This document shows positions 39,050 to 49,611 of a stretch of 64,000 bases of DNA, piece by piece. The position numbers and the translations under genes were made by a program. Under the pieces are notes generated by a model that saw only the letters and a list, made by a program, of their open reading frames with translations, did not search any database and was not told the origin of the DNA. This DNA is from Salvia splendens (taxonomy: Eukaryota; Streptophyta; Magnoliopsida; Lamiales; Lamiaceae): assembly GCF_004379255.2 (NCBI RefSeq), contig NC_056035.1, positions 40,428,773-40,492,772 on the forward strand, written 5' to 3'. The number at the start of each line of letters is the position of its first letter. The stretch's first letter is position 1.

Positions 39050-39298
39050 GTGTCGCGTCTTCTTCTCTTCTTCTCTCTTCTCCTCTTCTCGTCGCAGTTG
39101 GCGGTGTCGCTGAAGAGAGTTTTGGTGGCGACAATGGCGGTTGCCGAAACCGTCTTCGCTCTCATCGGTGGCTCAGCCGCGCAGGAAGGTCCCGTACCGG
39201 CGCTGGCTTCCGTCGCTCGCCGTCGCCGTCGCCGTAGCCGTAGCTTCGTTCGTCGTCGGCGCGGCGCTCAGGACCTGAGTTTTTATTTTCCTTTCTAG
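39050..39298 (+). other. GC-rich coding-like block in A2, source unknown
   Basis: An 82-codon open frame with a Leu-rich, signal-like start (LLLFFSLLLFSSQLAVSL) and an Arg-rich end. Base composition differs sharply from the rest of the element. It is probably part of a captured host gene, but I do not recognise which one. Confidence 0.35.
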
Positions 39299-39609
39299 GC
39301 TATGGCGGAGTGTGTATGTAATATATATTGATTTGCGGTGTTTGGGGGTTTGGATCAGTTGAATTGCTGTGCTTGGGGTTTTTGAAATTCTTTTTCGGTT
39401 TGTAATATTCATTCGACATTTTTATGTGTGACTTCTAACAGTGTGTATCACACTATTAGATATTCATATTGTGCATTTGATGTTAATTAGGATAAGTAGT
39501 ATAAAATTGCCATTTTCTCCAAATCATATTGCCCGTAAGTTCTTACCAATTTTGATGTTATTATTATATTGATTTCATTACTTATTTTGTTGTTGTTGTT
39601 TATACTATA

Positions 39610-40500
39610 AGAGTGATGTGTTTTGTAAACAAGAGTGAAGTAAAATCACAATAAGAGTGATGTGTTTTGTAAACAAGAGTGAAGTAAAGTCATGCTACGA
39701 GTGATGTGTTTTGTGAACAAGAGTGAAGTAAAATCTGAGTAAGAGTGATGTGTTTTGTGAATAAGAGTGGAGTAAAATCTGAGTAAGAGTGATGTGTTTT
39801 GTGAATAAGAGTGAAGTAAAATCTGAGTAAGAGTGATGTGTTTTGTGAATAAGAGTGAAGTAAAATCTGAGTAAGAGTGATGTGTTTTGTGAACAAGAGT
39901 GAAGTAAAATCTGAGTAAGAGTGATGTGTTTTGTGAACAAGAGTGAAGTAAAATCTGAGTAAGAGTGATGTGTTTTGTGAACAAGAGTGAAGTAAAATCT
40001 GAGTAAGAGTGATGTGTTTTGTGAACAAGAGTGAAGTAAAATCTGAGTAAGAGTGATGTGTTTTGTGAACAAGAGTGAAGTAAAATCTGAGTAAGAGTGA
40101 TGTGTTTTGTGAACAAGAGTGAAGTAAAATCTGAGTAAGAGTGATGTGTTTTGTGAACAAGAGTGAAGTAAAATCTGAGTAAGAGTGATGTGTTTTGTGA
40201 ACAAGAGTGAATTAAAATCTGAGTAAGAGTGATGTGTTTTGTGAACAAGAGTGAAGTAAAATCTGAGTAAGAGTGATGTGTTTTGTGAACACGAGTGAAG
40301 TAAAATCTGAGTAAGAGTGATGTGTTTTGTAAACAAGAGTGAAGTAAAATCTGAGTAAGAGTGATGTGTTTTGTGAACACGAGTGAAGTAAAATCTGAGT
40401 AAGAGTGATGTGTTTTGTGAACAAGAGTGAAGTAAAATCTGAGTAAGAGTGATGTGTTTTGTAAACAAGAGTGATTTGTTTTGTAAACAAGAGTGAAGTA
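39610..40500 (-). repeat. 44-bp satellite array (about 20 units) in A2
   Basis: The same unit as in A1 but reversed: GAGTAAGAGTGATGTGTTTT + GTGAACAAGAGTGAAGTAAA + ATCT. Units in the middle are almost identical, which suggests recent homogenisation. All three minus-strand frames are open across the array for the same arithmetic reason as in A1. Confidence 0.95.
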
Positions 40501-40832
40501 TTCAAAATCCACTTCAATTTGACAATTTCTCCATTGAGAAACACCACGGCTCTTTTAGCATGCACTTCTCTTATCAAGGTTATGGATTCATCAACTCACA
40601 CATACATCTAAGCATCCAATTTCTGATCAAGTTATAATTATTTTTGGAGAATTACACCAGCCATATACCTAATTCAACTAGTACGTAGGAAAAAAAATCC
40701 TAAAACTGATATTAGAATCCTTGAATAATTTTCAATCCCAATCCATTTCGGTAGAAATTACTAATTAATTTTTTTTACTTAAATCATTTTCGAGCTAAAG
40801 CCGAGCGAAAGCGGAAAGAAAAAATGTTATCT

Positions 40833-41024
40833 TCACTTAGAAAATATATAATGCATAATTGCTCCAGCATACAGCGCCGGAGCCGAAGAAGTCGACGAGA
40901 TCACCGACGGCGGCGGTGCAGCCGTCGGAGACGTCTGAGAAGGCGTAGGAGTGGGCGGAGCCTGAGGCAGCTCCGCCACAGAGACAGCTAGCGCGGCGCA
41001 TGACTTTCGTAAGATTGGATTCAC
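40833..41024 (-). pseudogene. Possible captured arabinogalactan-protein-like fragment in A2
   Basis: A 63-codon minus-strand frame with AVSVAELPQAPPTPTPSQTS and a Ser/Ala/Pro-rich tail ending in a hydrophobic stretch (ALYAGAIMHYIF). The Ala/Pro/Ser/Thr composition and hydrophobic C terminus recall AGP peptides. There is no proper signal peptide. The assignment is weak. Confidence 0.3.
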
Positions 41025-41214
41025 GGTGATTATATGTTATTCATGAATTCACATTGATGTATTGAATTCCCAAAATGCCCCTGGACAAGTTTTTTTTCAT
41101 AAAAATCTGAAAGTTTGTTTAAGCCATAGGATTAATTTGGAGTATTAAAATGTGTGGCTGAGATTTGTTCTCTAGTTATACACTTAAGATTAGTTATATA
41201 TTGATCACCACCCT

Positions 41215-44200
41215 ATATATATATATATATATAATTTGGATTTCCAGATTTTTTCGATTATTGAAAATGAATCCGGATCGAACTGAAAATTCGAATTATA
41301 AAGAAAAAATCGTATCCAAAAATCTCAAAAAACAATCGAATTTAATACTATTTCAGGAAGATTCGATTCAAATATTTAGATTCAACACGCCATCCTATTT
41401 CTATTATCTTGAAGAGGATGCCATTAATTCAATTGACTGTTGGAGATTTGATTAGACTTATAGTTGTCAAAGATTATTTTCAAGAATTGCAAACACATGC
41501 GGCAACATTTTCATTGATCGAATTATCTCAAGAAGATTCTAAAACCAAATAAATATATATATGCAATAATACACAAAAAAACATGATATTTCACATGGTA
41601 TGATCTTTTTGGTGAACACTTTGACGTTAGCTTGTTCAGTTCGTTATATACCATTGTCACGTCTTAAATAATCACATTAACACGTATACATACTATTAAT
41701 AAATGTATATATATACTATAAAAAAAAACTATGTGCCGGTCCCATTTTCGAGTGCCAAATTGCAAGTTGGGTTGCATTGTGCAATCAACCAGATAATAGA
41801 CAGCTACTTTGCTTGTCCAAAGAATTGAAATTATATATTTATTTTTCTTACCACTTATAAATAAAATATGGATGGGTCTCGTTCATTAAGTGATTATACG
41901 TGATTCACTTTGATCTCTAATCGATTATATCCACATTCTAAGTTCCTAACACCGTTTGGTTGAATGAAGAGTTTAGAGAAATATTCGAAAATAATTGTGG
42001 ACTTTGTGACATTATTAGTAGTAATATTTGATCTTTCGAGTTCTTGTCGAAAGTTGGAATCTTTCTTATCATTAAAGTAATCAAAGTTCGATTAAATTAA
42101 TTTTTTTTACTTCTATCTTCAACGTCTTGGGACAAATTCAACAATTTTTTGACCATTTTAACTTTTTGAGACAAATCTTTCTTATCATTACAGTAATCAA
42201 AGTGCTAATATTATATAAACCGTTCAAAAATATTACTCCCTCCGTCTCTGAAAATCTGTCAAATTTCATTTTCTGCATTCATTTTTTAAAAAATATAATA
42301 AATAGTTAAAGTATAGAAATGTTAAAATAAGAGAGAATATTGTAGATGAGAGTCCTCTCTATATTATTCTTCCTCTTACTTTATTTTCTCTCCACTTTAA
42401 CTATTTATTGTCATTTTTTCAAAATGAGTGAATAAAATAAAATGTGACAAATTTTTAGAGACGGAGGGAGTATAATCTAGTTTCAATAATAGTGCAGCCT
42501 CTAGTAGATTTTTAAAGTACTCCGTACTACATTATCATAATTTCAATACAGCTTAAAATACAATTTTTTTTAAAAAAATCTTGAAAATTCAGTTTTTTTT
42601 TGCATCTATTTAAACCCCACTTCAATCCGTTTAATTATTTCACTACCAACAAATTTGTATTACCTATAGACTATGGTATAACATTGTCATTTTTCATTTC
42701 TCAAATGTATATAAACAATAGTGTGCACTTATTGTAGTACTTAAGATTAAATGGAAGAAAATAGGTTTATTCCTTTTATATGAATAAAATTCCATTAAAA
42801 ATTCCCATTTTATTGAAAAAACAACTATACGGTCTCTTCTAAAGATATACTCCTACTATCATGTATTCATGTGACATCTTGTACTATTAGAGAGCTTTTC
42901 GAATTAAAAAATTATACTAATATGTGACATATGTCGTTAAGCAAACCTACTTTCTATTGATTCTAGGGATATTTATGGAATATTCTATCAATAATATTGA
43001 ACGATGAAAGTTGTTGAGTGAATTTGAACAATAAATTATTCCTCCCGATGTTGTATTTCAACCAATTTGGGTAATTTTTATCATGTCGTACTAATAATAT
43101 TTTTGTAGTTTTTTAATATAAATTTCAATCTCTAACAATATGTTCTAGTTTATTTTTTTAATCATAATTGATTGTAATTACATACTACTATATACTTATG
43201 GTCTATAAATTTTATAACTTGCAATTTTTAATTAAAAATAGTGAACGATGGACCATATATATATTATCACACTGTCAAATGTTTTGTTGCTATATTGATT
43301 TTACACATAATATATGACTAAGAAGGCAAATCATACTATACAAATGAACCCAAAAAGCAATATATGGGGTATATATATAATTGTAATACATCACACATTG
43401 GTGTCACTAACTTTTGTTTCTTGATTTTGTGATTGTACCACTTTGTGGGTTAGGTTCATTTTCAATCATATAGTACTATTAGATTATGAATTTAATTATG
43501 CTAATACAGTATTATTTTAAATCACACACTACACATAGCACAACCACCGCAGAATGACTAACATTTTATGTTAAAAATGGAACAACATTAAAGTGGAATA
43601 TATTATGCACTAAATGCAAAGGCTTCCCGTTGCAATTTCAGTAAATTCAATTAATGTCATAGGATAATTAAACTCAAAATAAAATAAATAAATACGACAT
43701 ACTATATTTTATCACTTAATTTAAAAAGTATTTCTTAGTCATGCTTACTTATTTTTGTTATTCTGAAATGGTATAAAAATAATAGTATTAGATCTTGGCA
43801 TCAAGATAAATCCTGTAATAAAAAGCTATATTTTGTTTGAACAAGAAATAGTAATTTCTTCAAGAAAACAATTATTTGTTCAGCGAGGATATGTTGTAAG
43901 AAATCGGAACAATCTCTATTTAAAATTCGATTTAAATTAGGCGGGATTATAATTTAAAATGGAAATGATAAATAAATAAAACAACATGTGCAATGGGCTG
44001 GTTTGGAAAATGACAGCGCATGTGATGATTCAGAAGCATAAATTAGCATCTTCCTTCACCATTATTGCTTATACAATACCACCCCACACGCAAAAAGGAA
44101 AAATTTATGATAAAGTAATAAACTTATTAAATGAATCTTGAAAACTGGATATAATATTGCTCACAATTATTATATGATAAAATATTATGATAATGATGTG

Positions 44201-44259
44201 CATAAAATTGTTGATATGACATATATATATAGTATATCTTAAATTAGTAATGTGACACA
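41215..44259. other. AT-rich intergenic DNA
   Basis: It starts with a (TA)n tract and contains one clear Stowaway MITE (42236-42470). I see no gene, RNA gene or other element. Confidence 0.6.
42236..42470. mobile_element. Stowaway MITE (235 bp)
   Basis: CTCCCTCCGTCTCTGAAAAT at the left and ATTTTTAGAGACGGAGGGAG at the right are near-perfect inverted repeats. TA lies on both sides (42234-42235 and 42471-42472). Confidence 0.93.
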
Positions 44260-44264
44260 TTAGG

Positions 44265-44840
44265 TGTGAAAGTGTGTCCATGCAAACTACTGGAGCTCGG
44301 CTTCTGAGCTCGGAAATGAAGCTCGGCTTTGAGTCCGGTTGTGATCGAGTGGTGGAGCCTCGGCAGCTCCGAGAAGAGATCAAGAAATAAAGCTCGGCTT
44401 TGAGCTAGCCGAGAAAGGCAGTTCGGTTGCTAACCAAGAATGGCAGTTCGGTTGATAGCCGAGAAATGCAGTTCGGTTGCTAACCAAGAATGGCAGTTCG
44501 GTTTTAGCCGAGCAGCGGTTATAACTAACTTTGGGAAATAGAGTTAGTTGGATTTTATTTCTTGATTGCATCTTGTATAAATAGCTCGATAGAGCTCAGT
44601 AGTGAGAGACGCAGAACACAGATTACACACACAATTAGAAGAGAATTCTTGCACTAGCTAGCGTTTGCTTAGAGTGATAGATTGTGAGTGTGAAGTTCTT
44701 GTATTGAGAGTTCCATCAATAAGATTCCGGTCATCTTCTCCGTGGACGTAGGTGGATTATCACCGAACCACGTTATATCGTTTGCGTGCTTTATTTCCTC
44801 GTTCGTGCGTGTGTGAGATCGGCGGTATCACGACCCAACA
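44265..44840 (+). repeat. 5' LTR of the Copia element
   Basis: Starts TGTGAAAGTGTG and ends CACGACCCAACA. U3 holds four direct repeats around GGCAGTTCGGTTGCTAACC (44416-44515). TATA box at 44576-44583, hairpin at 44741-44772, and a possible polyadenylation motif AATAAG near 44728. Confidence 0.96.
44741..44772 (+). promoter_or_regulatory. Hairpin in the Copia LTR (R/U5 region)
   Basis: Outer stem CGTGG/CCACG, internal loop ACGTA/GAA, inner stem GGTG/CACC with loop GATTAT. The 3' LTR copy is at 49507-49538. Outer stem and internal loop equal those of the Gypsy hairpin. Confidence 0.7.
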
Positions 44841-44842
44841 AG

Positions 44843-44860
44843 TGGCGCCGTCTGTGGGAA
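44843..44860 (+). other. Primer-binding site of the Copia element
   Basis: TGGCGCCGTCTGTGGGAA, 2 nt after the LTR, is the same 18 bases as in the Gypsy element. Most plant Copia elements use initiator tRNA-Met (TGGTATCAGAGC), so this one is atypical. Confidence 0.75.
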
Positions 44861-44963
44861 GACTTCCACGATTTGCCGATTGATTGGTTTCTGGGTGAGT
44901 TCGTGTCTAGAGGTTCCGTTGTATAAGCTGATCTTGGCGATTGCCCACCGCTCGTTTTGAGAA

Positions 44964-47900
44964 ATGTCTACAGCCAAGTTCGAGGTGGAAAAGTTCACCG
45001 GGAGAAACGATTTTGGGCTGTGGAGGCTGAAGATGAAGGCCATCTTGATGCAGCAAGGCCTATGGGATATCTTGAAGAATGAAGGTGACGCTAAAGAAGG
45101 CAAACCTGATGCTGATGAAAAGGAGAAGCAAAGGCTTCAAGATATGCAGTATAAGGCTTATAGCACCCTGATCTTGAACCTCACGGACAGGGTGCTAAGG
45201 GAAGTTTCCAAGGAGGAGACGGCTGCAGGAGTATGGGGGAAACTTGAGTCATTGTACATGACCAAGTCTCTGGCGAACCGGTTACATTTGAAGCAAAGGC
45301 TTCTTGCTTTCAAGTTTTCAGATGGGAAGAGCATTTCTGAACAGCTCGAGGAGTTTGGGAAATGCATAGATGATCTTGAGAATATCGATGAGGTCATTAA
45401 AGATGAGGATAAGGCATTGATGTTGCTCAATTCCCTGCCTAAAAGTTATGAGCACTTCAAGGATGCAGTGCTTCTTGGAAGAGAAACCAAGGTCACCTAT
45501 GAAGAGATTCATTCTGCATTGAAGATGAAGGAATCGCAGAAGGCTAATAACAAACAAACTGATCCAGTAGCTGAGAGTCTGCATGTGAAAAATAATCAGA
45601 ATAAAAGGGGTTCCAAGAAGAAGTTCCAGAAGAAGGAAGAAGGTGGAGTATGGAAGGAGAAGAGAAGCTGTCACTACTGTAAGAAACCGGGCCATTTAAA
45701 GAAGCATTGTTTTGCTTGGAAGAGGAAACAAGAGCAAGAAAAGGCTGGGAACATAGAGACTGCTGATCTGGCTCAGGATGTTGAAGATAATGAAGCTTTG
45801 AATATCCACTCAGGGGCCAAGATTGAAGAATGCTGGATCATGGATTCAGGGTGCTCCTTCCACATTTGCTCACACAAATCTTGGTTCCAAGAATTATCAG
45901 CTTGGGAAGGATCAGTGATGCTAGGAAATGATCAAGTGTGCAATGTCAAGGGCATTGGGAACATCAGATTGAGGATGAAGGATGGGAGTATGAAGACTCT
46001 CACAGAAGTCAGATTCATTCCTCAAATCAAGAGAAATTTAATATCTCTTGGAATGCTAGAGTCAAAAGGGTGCAGATTCAACTCTGGTGATGGGATCCTC
46101 ACAGTAACAAAAGGCACCAGAATTGTGATGGAGGCCCAGAGAAAGAACAGCCTATACTATTTGCTGGGTGAAACCGTGGTTGATGCTGTGAATCTTGCCC
46201 AGACAGAAGACCTGCATCTATGGCATGCCAGGCTTGGACATGTGGGTGAGAAAGGCATAAGAGAGCTGGCTAAACAAGGAGTGATGAAGTTAAGTGCATC
46301 AGACAGCCTAAAGAAATGTGAATCTTGCATTCTAGGAAAGGCAAAGAAGCTGCCATTTTCTGGTGGGAAACATACTTCATCAGCCCCATTTGTGTATGCC
46401 CACAGTGACTTGTGGGGGCCATCCCAAACTGAATCCATAGGTGGAGGTAAGTATTTCATCTCCATCATAGATGATTACTCAAGAAAAGTGTGGATTTACA
46501 TTCTAAGAGAGAAGTCCCAAGCTTTTGAAAAATTTAGAGAATGGCATGCTAGATATGAGAATGAAAAGGGCTCAGTGCTTAAATATCTAAGGACTGATAA
46601 TGGCATGGAGTTTCTGTCTGCGGAGTTTGATAGTTTCTGTAAGGTGAAAGGGATAAGAAGGCATAGGACCGTGCCAAGAAATCCTCAACAGAACGGGCTG
46701 GCAGAAAGAATGAATAGGACATTGCTAGAAAGGGTGAGGTGCATGCTATTCTACTCTGGAATGCCAAAGAGATTCTGGGCAGAGGCTGTCTCTACTGCAG
46801 CTAATCTGATCAATAAGTGTCCATCATCTGCTATATCCAATGAGACCCCAGATCAAAGATGGTATGGAAGCCTAGGTGATTACTCAGCCTTGAAGGTGTT
46901 TGGGTGTGCTGCTTATGCACACATTAAGCAGAGTAAATTGGAGCCAAGGGCAAAGAAATGTGTGTTGTTGGGATACCAAGATGGGGTAAAAGGATACAGA
47001 TTGTGGAATTTGGATAGAGAAGGCAGAAATATCATTGTGAGCAGAGATGTGACATTCAATGAAGATGAGATGCCATTTAAAGATGATGGGAAGCCCTCTG
47101 GTGGTGGCAGTAGCTCTGAAATGCAAAACCTTGAGTTTGGTGGAGAATCTGCTGGAACAGACACTGATGAGGATGTTGTGATCACAGGAAATCAAGAAGA
47201 AGGTGGAGCAACTAGCTCTCAACATACTCAGAACACAGGTGAGCAGGAGTCACCAGTGCAGCAGGCTGCTGCAGCTCAAAGGGCCAGAAGAAATCCAAGA
47301 AGAAATGCAGGCCTACCTAGCAGATTCTCAGATTATGACATGAGCTTCTTTGCTCTATGTGTAGCAGAAGTACTCATGTTTTCAGAACCCTCAACCTATG
47401 AAGAAGCCATGAGTTGCAAGGAAAGTCAGAAATGGATCAAGGCCATGGAAGAAGAAATAGAGTCCTTGCTGAAAAATGGGACTTGGATTTTGGTGACTGA
47501 TCCAGGGACTCAGAAGCTGATCAGTTGCAAATGGCTGTTTAAGAAGAAAGTAGAGGTGGGGGAAGTTGAAAGCATACGGTTTAAGGCAAGGCTGGTTGCT
47601 AGAGGATTCACACAAGTAGAGGGTATTGACTACACAGAGGTGTTCTCTCCAGTGGTGAAGCACACTTCCATTCGGATCTTATTGGCCATGACTGCTCATT
47701 TCAACTGGGAGCTGCATCAACTTGATGTGAAGACAGCATTTTTGCATGGAGATCTAGAGGAAACGATCTATATGATGCAGCCTAAGGGTTTTGAGAAGCC
47801 GGGAGAAGAAAAGAAAGTTTGCTTGTTAAAGAAAAGCCTATATGGGCTCAAGCAAAGCAGCCGGCAGTGGAACAAGAAGTTTCATGAGCAGATGGAATTG

Positions 47901-48962
47901 ATGGCATTTGAGAGATCCAGTTTTGATAGCTGCGTGTATGTCAAGAGAAGTGGAAATCTAATACTGGCCTATCTACTGCTGTATGTGGATGATATTCTGC
48001 TGGCAGGATCAAGCAAAAGTGAGCTGCTGTCTGTCAAGGAGGAGTTGAAGCAGAGATTTGATATGAAAGATCTTGGGGAAGCCAAGAGAATCTTGGGTAT
48101 GGATATTGTCAGGAACAGAAAGAAGAAAGAACTGAAATTGGTTCAGGCTGATTATATCAGAAAGGTGGTAGAAAAATACCAGGTAAGGAGTGAAAAGTCA
48201 GTATCCACTCCATTGGCTAGCTGCTTCAAACTCAGTAAAGAACAGATGCCAAAGACAGCTGAAGATAGAGAAGAGATGAGCAGGATACCCTATGCAAATA
48301 TAGTGGGAAGTGTGATGTACTTGATGATATGTACAAGGCCGGATGTGGCTCATGCCATAAGCGTTGCAAGCAGATATATGGCTGATCCAGGTAGGGATCA
48401 CTGGGCAGCACTAAAGTGGATTCTGAAATATCTGAAAGGGTCTGTCATGGTTGGCTTGAAGTTTGGTGGTGGAGTTTGGTCTGAGGAGAGGGAAGTCCTA
48501 GAAGGATTCTGTGACTCGGATTATGCGGCTAACTTAGACAACAGAAAGTCTCAGAGTGGTTACATCTTCACACTATATGGCACAGCAATCAGCTGGAAAT
48601 CAAATTTGCAGTCTGTGGTTGCACTGTCCACAACCGAAGCTGAGTATATTTCTCTGACTGAGGCTGCAAAGGAAGGAAAATGGTTGCAAGGAATCTTGGA
48701 AGATTTAGGAATGAAGCTGGGAGCAGTGAAGATTAACTGTGACAGCAACTCGGCTATATGTTTAGCAAAACATCAAATGTTCCATGAGAGGTCGAAGCAT
48801 ATAGATGTGAGGAGACACTTCATCAGAGATGAGATTCAAAGTGGAAAGATCAATGTGGTGAAAGTTCCTACCGAAGAAAATGCATCAGACATGTTGACAA
48901 AATCTCTGCCAACTTCGAAATTCAAACATTGTTTGAAGTTGGTTGAGATTGTGGAGTGTTGA
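44964..48962 (+). CDS. gag-pol: Copia Gag-Pol polyprotein, intact
   Basis: One frame of 1332 residues. Gag occupies about 1-230 (KFTGRNDFGLWRLKMKAIL is the usual Copia start). The zinc knuckle CHYCKKPGHLKKHC is near 235. The protease has WIMDSGCSFHIC near 293. GAG-pre-integrase (LWHARLGHVGEKG, then CESCILGKAKKLPF) precedes the integrase core at about 470-620 (DLWGP, IIDDYSR, RTDNGMEF, PQQNGLAERMNRT). Reverse transcriptase spans about 840-1090 with KARLVARGFTQ, LDVKTAFLHGDL and the catalytic YVDD near 1006. RNase H is at about 1180-1300 (GFCDSDYAANLDNRKS and ALSTTEAEYISL). No stop or frameshift was found and all active-site motifs are present. With identical LTRs this is a candidate active element. 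Lineage within Copia is not certain; Tork-like is a guess. Confidence 0.96.
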   Translation: MSTAKFEVEKFTGRNDFGLWRLKMKAILMQQGLWDILKNEGDAKEGKPDADEKEKQRLQDMQYKAYSTLILNLTDRVLREVSKEETAAGVWGKLESLYMTKSLANRLHLKQRLLAFKFSDGKSISEQLEEFGKCIDDLENIDEVIKDEDKALMLLNSLPKSYEHFKDAVLLGRETKVTYEEIHSALKMKESQKANNKQTDPVAESLHVKNNQNKRGSKKKFQKKEEGGVWKEKRSCHYCKKPGHLKKHCFAWKRKQEQEKAGNIETADLAQDVEDNEALNIHSGAKIEECWIMDSGCSFHICSHKSWFQELSAWEGSVMLGNDQVCNVKGIGNIRLRMKDGSMKTLTEVRFIPQIKRNLISLGMLESKGCRFNSGDGILTVTKGTRIVMEAQRKNSLYYLLGETVVDAVNLAQTEDLHLWHARLGHVGEKGIRELAKQGVMKLSASDSLKKCESCILGKAKKLPFSGGKHTSSAPFVYAHSDLWGPSQTESIGGGKYFISIIDDYSRKVWIYILREKSQAFEKFREWHARYENEKGSVLKYLRTDNGMEFLSAEFDSFCKVKGIRRHRTVPRNPQQNGLAERMNRTLLERVRCMLFYSGMPKRFWAEAVSTAANLINKCPSSAISNETPDQRWYGSLGDYSALKVFGCAAYAHIKQSKLEPRAKKCVLLGYQDGVKGYRLWNLDREGRNIIVSRDVTFNEDEMPFKDDGKPSGGGSSSEMQNLEFGGESAGTDTDEDVVITGNQEEGGATSSQHTQNTGEQESPVQQAAAAQRARRNPRRNAGLPSRFSDYDMSFFALCVAEVLMFSEPSTYEEAMSCKESQKWIKAMEEEIESLLKNGTWILVTDPGTQKLISCKWLFKKKVEVGEVESIRFKARLVARGFTQVEGIDYTEVFSPVVKHTSIRILLAMTAHFNWELHQLDVKTAFLHGDLEETIYMMQPKGFEKPGEEKKVCLLKKSLYGLKQSSRQWNKKFHEQMELMAFERSSFDSCVYVKRSGNLILAYLLLYVDDILLAGSSKSELLSVKEELKQRFDMKDLGEAKRILGMDIVRNRKKKELKLVQADYIRKVVEKYQVRSEKSVSTPLASCFKLSKEQMPKTAEDREEMSRIPYANIVGSVMYLMICTRPDVAHAISVASRYMADPGRDHWAALKWILKYLKGSVMVGLKFGGGVWSEEREVLEGFCDSDYAANLDNRKSQSGYIFTLYGTAISWKSNLQSVVALSTTEAEYISLTEAAKEGKWLQGILEDLGMKLGAVKINCDSNSAICLAKHQMFHERSKHIDVRRHFIRDEIQSGKINVVKVPTEENASDMLTKSLPTSKFKHCLKLVEIVEC

Positions 48963-49030
48963 AGCTTGTAACAAGGATTGAGAAGGGAATCCAGATATTG
49001 ATGGAGTTTTGCAAGGACAAGGTGGAGATT

Positions 49031-49606
49031 TGTGAAAGTGTGTCCATGCAAACTACTGGAGCTCGGCTTCTGAGCTCGGAAATGAAGCTCGGCTTTGAGT
49101 CCGGTTGTGATCGAGTGGTGGAGCCTCGGCAGCTCCGAGAAGAGATCAAGAAATAAAGCTCGGCTTTGAGCTAGCCGAGAAAGGCAGTTCGGTTGCTAAC
49201 CAAGAATGGCAGTTCGGTTGATAGCCGAGAAATGCAGTTCGGTTGCTAACCAAGAATGGCAGTTCGGTTTTAGCCGAGCAGCGGTTATAACTAACTTTGG
49301 GAAATAGAGTTAGTTGGATTTTATTTCTTGATTGCATCTTGTATAAATAGCTCGATAGAGCTCAGTAGTGAGAGACGCAGAACACAGATTACACACACAA
49401 TTAGAAGAGAATTCTTGCACTAGCTAGCGTTTGCTTAGAGTGATAGATTGTGAGTGTGAAGTTCTTGTATTGAGAGTTCCATCAATAAGATTCCGGTCAT
49501 CTTCTCCGTGGACGTAGGTGGATTATCACCGAACCACGTTATATCGTTTGCGTGCTTTATTTCCTCGTTCGTGCGTGTGTGAGATCGGCGGTATCACGAC
49601 CCAACA
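49031..49606 (+). repeat. 3' LTR of the Copia element
   Basis: 576 bp; I found no difference from the 5' LTR. Confidence 0.96.
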
Positions 49607-49611
49607 TTAGG

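Larger units (their letters stand above)
38838..41214. mobile_element. Family A element, intact copy A2 (2.38 kb)
   Basis: Left AGGGTAGTGATCTATGGCAAAC and right TTGATCACCACCCT with (TA)n outside. The terminal ~180 bp on each side match A1 closely (for example AATCAAGGGCTAATATTAATT and GTGTGGCTGAGATTTGTTC). The interior differs: other GC-rich gene-like pieces, and the 44-bp satellite in the opposite orientation. Confidence 0.75.
44265..49606 (+). mobile_element. Complete, very young Copia LTR retrotransposon
   Basis: Two 576-bp LTRs (TG...CA) look identical throughout and are flanked by the 5-bp duplication TTAGG (44260-44264 and 49607-49611). A single intact gag-pol frame lies between the primer-binding site and the polypurine tract (AAGGACAAGGTGGAG, 49013-49027). 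The protease-integrase-RT-RNase H order defines Copia. All the parts needed for movement appear present. Confidence 0.96.
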
